Source of the DNA: Winogradskyella sp.
GTDB lineage: Bacteria; Bacteroidota; Bacteroidia; Flavobacteriales; Flavobacteriaceae
Reading direction: 5' to 3'
Assembly: GCA_030149115.1 (NCBI GenBank)
Contig: JASBSE010000353.1
Location: 1 to 28,900 of the forward strand
Length of the DNA stretch: 28,900 nucleotides
A model generated the notes under the pieces. The model ran no database searches and had not been told where the DNA came from. It saw only the letters and a list, made by a program, of their open reading frames with translations. Positions 16,749 to 22,034 of this stretch are shown here, one piece after another. Both the position numbers and the translations under genes were made by a program. Every line of letters begins with the position of its first letter. Within the stretch, counting starts at the first letter, position 1.

Positions 16749-17012
16749 TTAGTGATGTTGATGCCCTTTGTGTTCTTTTTTTGTTTCAGCCGAAGATGTT
16801 CCTTCACCATGTTTACGATTATGCTGTTTTTCTGAATGACTATGCCCTCCATGACCATGTGAGCCATGAGGCATAAACAAGTGAATGGCAAACATAAAAA
16901 TGATAAAAATGAAGAGGGATGAACCTTCTCCTATACCAAATGATGGCGCTAAAAAGATGAACAGTAGTGGCAGACCACATTCGATGACCATCCATATCCA
17001 GTGATTTTTCAT
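16749..17012 (-). CDS. Small membrane protein with His-rich tail (DUF2933-like)
   Basis: I place the start at ATG 17012-17010, giving 87 residues beginning MKNHWIWMVIECGLPLLFIF; the longer frame from 17078 would overlap the upstream gene by 50 bp and adds a non-conserved leader. Residues about 6-46 hold two hydrophobic stretches. The rest is hydrophilic and His-rich (HGSHGHGGHSHSEKQHNRKH, and a KGHQHH end), a typical metal-binding tail. It resembles DUF2933-type small proteins of copper loci, but the match is weak. The start lies 16 bp after the Met-rich lipoprotein stop. Confidence 0.68.
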   Translation of the reverse strand: MKNHWIWMVIECGLPLLFIFLAPSFGIGEGSSLFIFIIFMFAIHLFMPHGSHGHGGHSHSEKQHNRKHGEGTSSAETKKEHKGHQHH

Positions 17013-17028
17013 TGTCTCTTTTTTTAGA

Positions 17029-17502
17029 TTAGTGATGTGAAGAATGGTCTTCTTCATTTGGCTGGGAACCCTCATCATTATTGTTCATCATATCCATTCC
17101 TTTGTCACCCATCATTTTCATGCAGGATTGCATACAATCTTCACTCATCATGCCTTTTTGGTGCATCATCTTCATCATATTACCCATCATTTTGCCGTCT
17201 TTCATCATTCCTTGCATCATATTCTTCATCATCATACTATCTTTCATCATCATCTGCATTCCTTGACCTTTCATCATATTTCCCATCATTTTTTTGTTGC
17301 CTTGCATCATTTGCATGGCGTGATTGTTACCTTGCATTGTTGCCATAAATTCTGTCATGAAATCGTGGTTTTCTGAAATTGTTTTTATGATTTCACTTCG
17401 TGTTTCAGAATTTTCGAGCATCGCTTTTACGTCAGTTTCTTGACTACAACTGTTAAAGCTTAAAAGCCCAATTGCAGATAAAATAATTGCTAGTTTTTTC
17501 AT
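17029..17502 (-). CDS. Methionine-rich lipoprotein, putative periplasmic copper binder
   Basis: The 157-residue protein has a signal peptide with lipobox SFNSC (C19). About a quarter of all residues are Met, mostly as MM pairs and MMM triplets between residues 62 and 140 (GNKKMMGNMMKGQGMQMMMK and similar repeats). There is also a CMQSC pair near 123-127 and a His-rich end (DHSSHH). Met clusters and CxxxC/His sites bind Cu(I)/Ag(I), so periplasmic or outer-membrane copper sequestration is the likely role. Antisense His-rich open frames over this gene arise because ATG reads CAT (His) on the other strand. No named family recognised. Confidence 0.78.
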   Translation of the reverse strand: MKKLAIILSAIGLLSFNSCSQETDVKAMLENSETRSEIIKTISENHDFMTEFMATMQGNNHAMQMMQGNKKMMGNMMKGQGMQMMMKDSMMMKNMMQGMMKDGKMMGNMMKMMHQKGMMSEDCMQSCMKMMGDKGMDMMNNNDEGSQPNEEDHSSHH

Positions 17503-17543
17503 AATATTTATTTTTAGTTAAACATTCATTTGTAATTAATAAT

Positions 17544-17586
17544 CACATTCCCAAAACTCATTTTAAATTGCAGGTAAGGGAATGTG
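17544..17586 (-). terminator. Inverted repeat between cytochrome and Met-rich lipoprotein genes, possible terminator
   Basis: CACATTCCC at 17544-17552 pairs perfectly with GGGAATGTG at 17578-17586, with a 25-nt loop. It begins 10 bp after the stop of the small cytochrome gene at 17597, in a 94-bp gap, the widest between successive genes in the 14-20 kb minus-strand series. The tail is AT-rich (ATTATTAATTA) but lacks a T-run, so it may be a weak terminator, an mRNA processing site or an operator for the next gene. Confidence 0.4.
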
Positions 17587-17596
17587 TTATCAGCTA

Positions 17597-17902
17597 TTAA
17601 TTGGCAGATTTTAGAAATTCCAATATCTTACTACTTTCTTTTTCTGTTAAATTTGCCCGAACTCTCATATGTAAACTTATGGTCTCCCAATCAGTATCAT
17701 TATAGTCTGCTGGCGAAGGTGCTAAATGACACCTGTTACAAGTTTCTCCCCATAATTGTGCGCCAGACTTTTCAATTTTAAATTCGTCTTCAACATCTGT
17801 AACAGCTGTATATTTATCCTTTGTAGAGGAACAGCTTACAATTACTACCCCTGTTACAAGTAGCATTAAACTGATTAGAATTATTTTATTTATTGTTTTC
17901 AT
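17597..17902 (-). CDS. Small c-type cytochrome lipoprotein
   Basis: I place the start at ATG 17902, giving 101 residues. The open frame extends upstream by 29 residues, but these overlap the porin gene and have no signal sequence, whereas MKTINKIILISLMLLVTGVV is a clear signal. The lipobox is IVSC (C24). The heme site CNRCH is at C55-C58-H59, and M79 in LHMRVR is a likely distal ligand. This small monoheme type resembles cytochromes annotated as cytochrome c domain proteins in metal loci. It would act in the periplasm or at the outer membrane. It lies 22 bp after the porin-like gene. Confidence 0.8.
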   Translation of the reverse strand: MKTINKIILISLMLLVTGVVIVSCSSTKDKYTAVTDVEDEFKIEKSGAQLWGETCNRCHLAPSPADYNDTDWETISLHMRVRANLTEKESSKILEFLKSAN

Positions 17903-17924
17903 GATTTCTGTATTTATATGTTTA

Positions 17925-19112
17925 TTAGAATCCAATTGCCCAGTGTACAAAGAAGCCATCAGTTGTACCACCACCATCGTGACCACCAACAGCGTCGGTT
18001 GTCTGGTATGCCACTTTTATAACTGACCTCCAGGTTAGCCAATAGTTTAGCCCAAAGGCATATTGATCAGACTGTTCTTCCCATTCAGCGCCTTCCGGTG
18101 TATTGAGATTTGAATACCTCCCAACGAGCTCTAACTTTTTCAGAAAATCACTATTAGCCATTGTTGGGCGATAGCTTATTTGGGCGTAGAGCGAGTTGCT
18201 TTTATTGTCGAAGGTATATTCCTCTTCATCCCCATCTTCATGTACTTCAGTATAAGTAGCGCCATCAATATCAGAGTTATTGTATTGCCCCTTAATATCA
18301 ATAAATCCTTTAATTGCTGGTATTTGTTTTACAAAAGCAAAATCGATTGCATATAAGAATGCACCAACATTTTCGTAATCTGAATCTCTAGCCCCAACTT
18401 TACTTGTTGAATATGTAGAAAAACCTATTTCAGTTGAGGAATCTGCAAAAGGTAATAGTCCAATACGACCTCCAAAAGCTTTACTATTATTGTTATCTTC
18501 AAAATTTTGAAACAATAGCATCCCTGCTTCTTCAGGCTCTTCACTACCATCCTTTAGTCTTGGACCATTTGTAGAATACACAGAATAATTCAGTTTTGGT
18601 CCCCCAAGATCAAAAGCACCTCGAAGTTCTACACCAATGCCAGAAGAAGGCGCAATACCATCATGACCAAAGCCTAGAGGTCTTGTAGGAAGCCGGTTAA
18701 TCCAAGCTGGGTGTAATCTTTCCATAAATGTACCGAATGGAAGCAGAAACTTACCTGCTCGAACGGTCATGTTTTTATTAAGAACATACATGACGTCAGC
18801 ATATTCTAAACCAACTTCAAGCTCATTACCTTCTAATACAAACTCTAGCTCTGCCTCGAACATAAGTCTATCAGAATGTTTGAATAAAAAGATGGGTGCA
18901 AAGGCGGACCCTACGTATGATGATTCTGTCTCTTCATCGTTGCTTAAAGTATTTAACCCTGTATGACCATAACCTCTAATCATAAACTGGGTTTTACTTG
19001 GTTTAAAAGGTTCTGAGGTTCTTGTACTGTCAGTATTAAAATCATTATATGTTTGGCTAAATGCCATTTGAGTAAATACAATGATTACTGTTATTAGAAT
19101 TAGCTTTTTCAT
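17925..19112 (-). CDS. Porin-like outer-membrane beta-barrel protein
   Basis: The 395-residue protein has a signal peptide (MKKLILITVIIVFTQMAFSQ, cleavage after about residue 19). The mature part alternates polar and hydrophobic residues in short strands with many aromatic and Gly residues, and ends FFVHWAIGF with a terminal Phe, a typical outer-membrane barrel signal. Acidic loops (for example EVHEDGDEEEYTF) could bind cations. I do not recognise a named porin family with certainty. Its ATG shares one base with the stop of the cytochrome gene upstream, and another cytochrome follows after 22 bp, suggesting one periplasm/outer-membrane function for the three. Confidence 0.75.
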   Translation of the reverse strand: MKKLILITVIIVFTQMAFSQTYNDFNTDSTRTSEPFKPSKTQFMIRGYGHTGLNTLSNDEETESSYVGSAFAPIFLFKHSDRLMFEAELEFVLEGNELEVGLEYADVMYVLNKNMTVRAGKFLLPFGTFMERLHPAWINRLPTRPLGFGHDGIAPSSGIGVELRGAFDLGGPKLNYSVYSTNGPRLKDGSEEPEEAGMLLFQNFEDNNNSKAFGGRIGLLPFADSSTEIGFSTYSTSKVGARDSDYENVGAFLYAIDFAFVKQIPAIKGFIDIKGQYNNSDIDGATYTEVHEDGDEEEYTFDNKSNSLYAQISYRPTMANSDFLKKLELVGRYSNLNTPEGAEWEEQSDQYAFGLNYWLTWRSVIKVAYQTTDAVGGHDGGGTTDGFFVHWAIGF

Positions 19113-19540
19113 TATTTGAGTGTTCTTAGATAATTAATAATTTCCCAACGTTTTTTTTCTGGAATAGATGTCTTATAAGAAGGCATGGGTGATCGTCCTT
19201 GTTCTATTTTCCAGAATATTGCGCCGTCTGATTGTGATTGAAAAGTTGCACTTGTCAAATCTGCTGGTTTAGGTGTTAAACCCGCACCTGCCATTCCGTC
19301 TCCTTTTCCTTTTGGCCCATGGCATACAAAGCATAACATCTTATACACTTTCTTACCCGAAGCAACAGTTTTTGCGTCACCTTTTAAGGGGTTTACAATT
19401 TTATCTGCACTTGCTGGTGCTACCCATTTTTTTTGCTGTACAGCTTCGTATCCATTTTTGGGTTTATGAGTGAAACTTACAAACAAGACATACATCGTGC
19501 TCGCAAAAATGATGCTCACTAAGATTCTTTTTGTTTTCAT
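19112..19540 (-). CDS. Class I c-type cytochrome
   Basis: The 142-residue protein has an N-terminal basic and hydrophobic segment (about 4-24) that is a signal or membrane anchor. The cytochrome c domain has the heme site CFVCH (C70, C73, H74), then GPKGKGDGMAGAGLTPKPADL, and the distal Met M119 in SPMPSY, followed by a C-terminal helix (WEIINYLRTL). It is a periplasmic monoheme electron carrier. It heads the cytochrome/porin/cytochrome set and is separated from the regulator gene upstream by 72 bp that contain an inverted repeat. Confidence 0.92.
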   Translation of the reverse strand: MKTKRILVSIIFASTMYVLFVSFTHKPKNGYEAVQQKKWVAPASADKIVNPLKGDAKTVASGKKVYKMLCFVCHGPKGKGDGMAGAGLTPKPADLTSATFQSQSDGAIFWKIEQGRSPMPSYKTSIPEKKRWEIINYLRTLK

Positions 19541-19578
19541 AATTATTGATTTTAGTTGTTGTTAAATGTATTTGTATA

Positions 19579-19595
19579 GCAGATTAATCATCTGC
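19579..19595. promoter_or_regulatory. Inverted repeat GCAGAT-N5-ATCTGC in the regulator/cytochrome gap
   Basis: Plus-strand GCAGATTAATCATCTGC has 6-bp arms. It lies 18 bp after the regulator stop codon and about 39 bp before the cytochrome ATG. It could be a terminator hairpin for the regulator gene or an operator for the cytochrome set. No T-run follows on the minus strand. The half-site GCAGATT recurs in the hairpin at 20343-20365. Confidence 0.4.
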
Positions 19596-19612
19596 ATAAC
19601 TTTCGTTGTTAT

Positions 19613-20194
19613 TTATATAATTTCATCATAGAAGTTTCGTTCCCAGCCCTCTGCATTTTTATAATCTGTCATACTCATTCCTGTTTCTGCTTTGAATTGT
19701 CTAGACAAGTGGTTTACACTGCTGTAGTCTAATAAGTAGCCTATATCAGAAAATGAATGCTGTTTCAGCTGAATGAGTTCCTTAACTTTCTCTATTTTTA
19801 ATTTGATAAAGAACTTTTCAATAGTTATCCTTTCATTGGCAGAAAATAATTTGCTTAACATTTTATAGTCGCGGTGTAACGCCGAGGATAAGAGTTCTGA
19901 AGTCTTAACTTTTATGTGCAACGGTAGTTCAGCAAGTTGCTCAATTAGAAGGATTTTGATTCTTTCAACTAACATTTCCTCTTCACTTTGAACTATTTCA
20001 AAACCATTAGCGTGAAGCACATTTGCCACGTTTTCGGTAATTGTATTGTCATTTTCATGAGGTGCTTCCACCAATAGCCTTCCTAACTCTAGTGAGAGTA
20101 CTGTAATACCCAATTCATGCAGCTCCTGCTTTATTACCTTCAGACATCTGCTGCAGACCATATTCTTAATCCAAAATTCTTTTGGCGAACTCAT
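19613..20194 (-). CDS. AraC-family HTH regulator with N-terminal HMA-like CxxC domain
   Basis: I chose ATG 20194, giving 193 residues beginning MSSPKEFWIKNMVCSRCLKV; the upstream ATG at 20245 adds 17 residues and lies inside an inverted repeat. Residues 5-70 resemble a heavy-metal-associated domain: a first strand, then C14-S-R-C17, then VLSLELGRLLVEA and a final strand (FEIVQSEEE). Residues about 85-190 form an AraC-type HTH pair; SFSDIGYLLDYSSVNHLSRQ is the second HTH and FKAETGMSMTDYK the family tail. The usual AraC sugar-binding domain is absent. A soft metal bound by CxxC may be its signal; this is inference, supported by neighbouring copper-type genes. Confidence 0.82.
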   Translation of the reverse strand: MSSPKEFWIKNMVCSRCLKVIKQELHELGITVLSLELGRLLVEAPHENDNTITENVANVLHANGFEIVQSEEEMLVERIKILLIEQLAELPLHIKVKTSELLSSALHRDYKMLSKLFSANERITIEKFFIKLKIEKVKELIQLKQHSFSDIGYLLDYSSVNHLSRQFKAETGMSMTDYKNAEGWERNFYDEII

Positions 20195-20236
20195 TATATA
20201 ACTGGTATTGCCATTGCGCACTATGCTCAATAGTTT

Positions 20237-20254
20237 GTAAGGCATTGGCCTTAC
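20237..20254. promoter_or_regulatory. Inverted repeat in the regulator 5' region, possible operator or leader hairpin
   Basis: GTAAGGC at 20237-20243 and GCCTTAC at 20248-20254 form perfect 7-bp arms around ATTG. It lies about 43 bp upstream of the ATG I chose for the regulator and covers the alternative upstream ATG. A site here could serve autoregulation or fold in the leader mRNA. Confidence 0.4.
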
Positions 20255-20279
20255 AGGTTTAATTTATTTGATAAATTAT

Positions 20280-20304
20280 GTTGTTGGGAAACGAGTACAA
20301 CAAC
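20280..20304. repeat. Inverted repeat GTTGTTG-N11-CAACAAC
   Basis: Perfect 7-bp arms at 20280-20286 and 20298-20304. This is one of four adjacent inverted repeats in the 131-bp gap between the HYC_CC_PP gene and the regulator gene. Similar GTTGT/ACAAC sequences are common in intergenic DNA of this phylum, from general knowledge, so it may be a dispersed repeat. No function can be assigned. Confidence 0.35.
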
Positions 20305-20342
20305 GCTTAGCCAGAAGTAATTCTTTGGCTATAATTGAGTGT

Positions 20343-20365
20343 GCAGATTGATGCGTTCAATCTGC
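20343..20365 (-). terminator. Strong hairpin after the minus-strand HYC_CC_PP gene, probable terminator
   Basis: GCAGATTGA at 20343-20351 and TCAATCTGC at 20357-20365 form a perfect 9-bp stem with a 5-nt loop, beginning 11 bp after the stop codon of the gene ending at 20377. There is no T-run after it on the minus strand, so strict rho-independent termination is unproven. Confidence 0.5.
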
Positions 20366-20376
20366 AAGGAAGAAAA

Positions 20377-20799
20377 TCAAATTAAGTAAGTCTCGTGTAG
20401 AATATGTATCTCCTTGGATAGTAAGGGCGGCCTATACGCCTCAAAAGGAACTGTATTTTTTTCTAGTCCTTCAAAAAGGTTGATATACGAGTAAATAAAT
20501 GTATTTAAGAAAACGAAGGTGTCTACTTCTAAAATGGGATTTGATTTTTTAAAAGTATCACTAGCTTCTTTTAGAATAGTTTGATTGTCACAACAATCTT
20601 TTTCTTGTAAAGTGGTGCATTTTTTAAAAGGATTATCTTTTTTTTGCACCTTATCCTTACAGGCTTTAGCTTTACTTAAAAATGCCATATCCACTAATTC
20701 GTCACAGCAAAAATGCATATTCGCCGTAAAGGAAGTAGTTGACAACAATACAATTGCCGCCAAAAAGAAAGACAATATTTTAGTAAAAAATGTTTTCAC
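20377..20799 (-). CDS. HYC_CC_PP family small exported protein
   Basis: The 140-residue protein has a signal-like N-terminus (MKTFFTKILSFFLAAIVLLS) and the family landmarks: H29-F30-C31, where the family name has H-Y-C, then KDCC (C69, C70), and YRPPLLSKE near the end. It starts at GTG 20799; this start is supported by end-to-end alignment with the 140-residue paralog on the plus strand at 21508. Both end in a NTFIYSYINLF-like helix and a PP segment. The family is usually found beside copper efflux genes in Bacteroidota; its role is unknown, but Cys and His suggest periplasmic metal binding. Confidence 0.85.
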   Translation of the reverse strand: MKTFFTKILSFFLAAIVLLSTTSFTANMHFCCDELVDMAFLSKAKACKDKVQKKDNPFKKCTTLQEKDCCDNQTILKEASDTFKKSNPILEVDTFVFLNTFIYSYINLFEGLEKNTVPFEAYRPPLLSKEIHILHETYLI

Positions 20800-20803
20800 A
20801 TTG

Positions 20804-20811
20804 TAAAGTTA
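20804..20811 (-). promoter_or_regulatory. -7-like box TAACTTTA for the minus-strand HYC_CC_PP gene
   Basis: On the minus strand TAACTTTA matches the Bacteroidota -7 consensus TAnnTTTG in 5 of the 6 fixed positions and ends 4 nt before the GTG start. If used, transcription would begin at or within a few bases of the start codon, giving a leaderless mRNA. Confidence 0.4.
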
Positions 20812-20814
20812 AGA

Positions 20815-20829
20815 AATTTTGTTTAACAT
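20815..20829 (-). promoter_or_regulatory. Shared element ATGTTAAACAAAATT upstream of the minus-strand HYC_CC_PP gene
   Basis: On the minus strand this 15-nt sequence lies 15 nt upstream of the GTG start. The identical sequence, in the same orientation relative to its gene, lies upstream of the plus-strand paralog at 21459-21473. It may be a binding site for a common regulator, or residue of a promoter duplicated with the gene. Confidence 0.5.
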
Positions 20830-20853
20830 TTGGAAAATTGATAAAAACAAATA

Positions 20854-20870
20854 AATGTATCTAATACATT
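20854..20870. promoter_or_regulatory. Palindrome AATGTAT-CTA-ATACATT
   Basis: Perfect 7-bp arms with a 3-nt centre, 55 bp upstream of the minus-strand HYC_CC_PP start. The symmetry fits a dimeric regulator site, but AT-rich DNA makes such palindromes fairly likely by chance. Confidence 0.35.
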
Positions 20871-20942
20871 AAAAATCAGATTTTTATAATTAAACCCAAT
20901 ATTTCAATTATTCAAAAGTAATATTAAAGGTTAAACAGAAAT

Positions 20943-20956
20943 ATGATATATATCAT
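20943..20956. promoter_or_regulatory. Palindrome ATGATATATATCAT
   Basis: A perfect 14-bp palindrome without a spacer, in the middle of the divergent region. It could be an operator, but it consists largely of alternating AT and may be chance. Confidence 0.28.
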
Positions 20957-21080
20957 CTAGAAGTAAAATATGTATTGATAAGTTTGAACAGTTAAAATAA
21001 AAAATTCTCAAAAAATTATAATGAAGAGACCATCGATAACAATGATAATAATCATGATGAGGCAATTAGGATTTTCTTGA

Positions 21081-21446
21081 GAGAAAATAAATGAATTTGC
21101 TTTTGAATATGAATCTGTTGAACGAGACTTTCATCAGAAAATTAAGATTAACATAGAGATACTTGTTTTTAGTGAAAAAAGAACTGTAAAAAAGAGCACT
21201 AGGATAAAACTGTATCAAAAATAGAATAAAACACTAGAATTAGTAGATGAAATTAAACTCAAAAATCCATCTTACTTAAAAGCTCTGTCCGAAAAACGAA
21301 ATTTTGATGGCACTGCTCATCCGAAGTTAAAAGTTTTTTATAAAGATGATTTATATTAATCATCTAACTTTGACCATGGCAATGCACCCTGAGAGATAAA
21401 AGGATTTGTAGAGTACATTATAGGATTGACTCAATCAGCTAAATAG
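21081..21446 (+). pseudogene. Decayed ORF, unrecognised family
   Basis: One frame from GAG 21081 to the terminal TAG 21444-21446 reads like a real protein (122 codons) but contains three internal stops: TAG 21222, TAA 21357 and TGA 21390. In DNA this AT-rich, roughly one stop per 14 codons would be expected by chance, so about nine, not three. Readable pieces include NEFAFEYESVERDFHQKI, ALSEKRNFDGTAHPKLKVF and EIKGFVEYIIGLTQSAK. A further in-frame TGA at 21078 precedes it, and a short alternative frame (HDEAIRIFLRENK) just upstream suggests a frameshift. I do not recognise the family. A chance open stretch cannot be excluded. Confidence 0.4.
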
Positions 21447-21458
21447 AATTCTAAAATT

Positions 21459-21473
21459 ATGTTAAACAAAATT
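21459..21473 (+). promoter_or_regulatory. Shared element ATGTTAAACAAAATT upstream of the plus-strand HYC_CC_PP gene
   Basis: This 15-nt sequence lies 34 nt upstream of ATG 21508 and 18 nt upstream of the -7 box. The identical sequence in matching orientation precedes the paralog on the minus strand (20815-20829), although its spacing to the -7 box differs there (3 nt). Confidence 0.5.
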
Positions 21474-21491
21474 AAAGTGTTAAAATTTTTG

Positions 21492-21499
21492 TAGCTTTG
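21492..21499 (+). promoter_or_regulatory. -7 box TAGCTTTG for the HYC_CC_PP/efflux operon
   Basis: An exact match to the Bacteroidota -7 consensus TAnnTTTG, 8 nt upstream of ATG 21508. No clear TTTG -33 box is visible at the usual spacing, which suits an activator-dependent promoter. The predicted transcript would be nearly leaderless. Confidence 0.55.
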
Positions 21500-21507
21500 C
21501 ATTATAA

Positions 21508-21930
21508 ATGAAAAAACCTTTCCATAAAATAGCATCATTTTGTATGGCACTTTTAGTGTTCATCTCAACGTTGTCTTTCACGGTTGAAAGTCACTATTGT
21601 GGTAATGTTTTGGTGGATTCTTCTATTTTTGGTACAGTTGAATCTTGTGGTATGGAGGTCCAACAGAAAGAGCCATCTTCATCAACAGATTGTGACATTA
21701 CTAAAAAAGATTGTTGTAGTGATGAACAATTAATAGTTGATGGGCAAGATAATTTAAAAATTTCTTTCGATAAATTAGATAAAGAGCAACAGTTATTAGT
21801 TGCCACTTTCGTCTACTCTTACATAAATCTGTTTACAGAATTACAAACAGAAAACATCCCTTTTAGAGATTACTCTCCTCCTCCCTTGGTCAGGGACGTT
21901 CAAGTTTTAGACCAAACCTTCCTTATTTGA
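21508..21930 (+). CDS. HYC_CC_PP family small exported protein
   Basis: The 140-residue protein has an N-terminal signal (MKKPFHKIASFCMALLVFIS) and all family landmarks: H29-Y30-C31, C48, KKDCC with C69 and C70, and YSPPPLVRD near the end. It is clearly paralogous to the 140-residue protein encoded divergently at 20377-20799, sharing YSYINLF and the closing segment. It is the first gene of the plus-strand operon, 104 bp before the CusA-like pump. Periplasmic copper or silver binding in support of the pump is a reasonable guess, but no function is established. Confidence 0.9.
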   Translation: MKKPFHKIASFCMALLVFISTLSFTVESHYCGNVLVDSSIFGTVESCGMEVQQKEPSSSTDCDITKKDCCSDEQLIVDGQDNLKISFDKLDKEQQLLVATFVYSYINLFTELQTENIPFRDYSPPPLVRDVQVLDQTFLI

Positions 21931-22034
21931 TTTTTAAGTAATTAGTACTGAAGTCCAACATTAAATTGTATGGGCTAAACTGCTTGTTTTTTGTTTTTAA
22001 AAGCAAAAATTATAATTACTTAAAACTCATTTTT

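Larger units (their letters stand above)
20800..21507. other. Divergent intergenic region between the two HYC_CC_PP genes
   Basis: This very AT-rich stretch separates the minus- and plus-strand gene series. It holds promoter-like boxes at both ends, a 15-bp element shared by both ends, two palindromes (20854-20870 and 20943-20956) and a decayed ORF at 21081-21446. I see no intact gene, RNA gene or mobile element in it. Confidence 0.7.

Noticed and set aside
17037..17376. Plus-strand His/Ser-rich open frames opposite the Met-rich lipoprotein gene
   Set aside because: Met codons (ATG) read as CAT (His) on the other strand. The frames have no proper start context, and the minus-strand gene has a signal peptide and fits the operon.
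20195..20245. Upstream start for the AraC-type regulator
   Set aside because: The extra 17 residues precede the predicted HMA-like strand, are of no visible use, and the start codon lies in an inverted repeat.
20280..20365. Integron attC-like site
   Set aside because: The ACAAC/GTTGT symmetry is reminiscent of one, but the GTTRRRY/RYYYAAC core pair with proper spacing is not present, and no integrase or cassette structure is nearby.
21966..22034. TTG-initiated upstream extension of the RND pump
   Set aside because: The 23 added residues do not resemble RND N-termini, whereas ATG 22035 begins with the expected first membrane helix.
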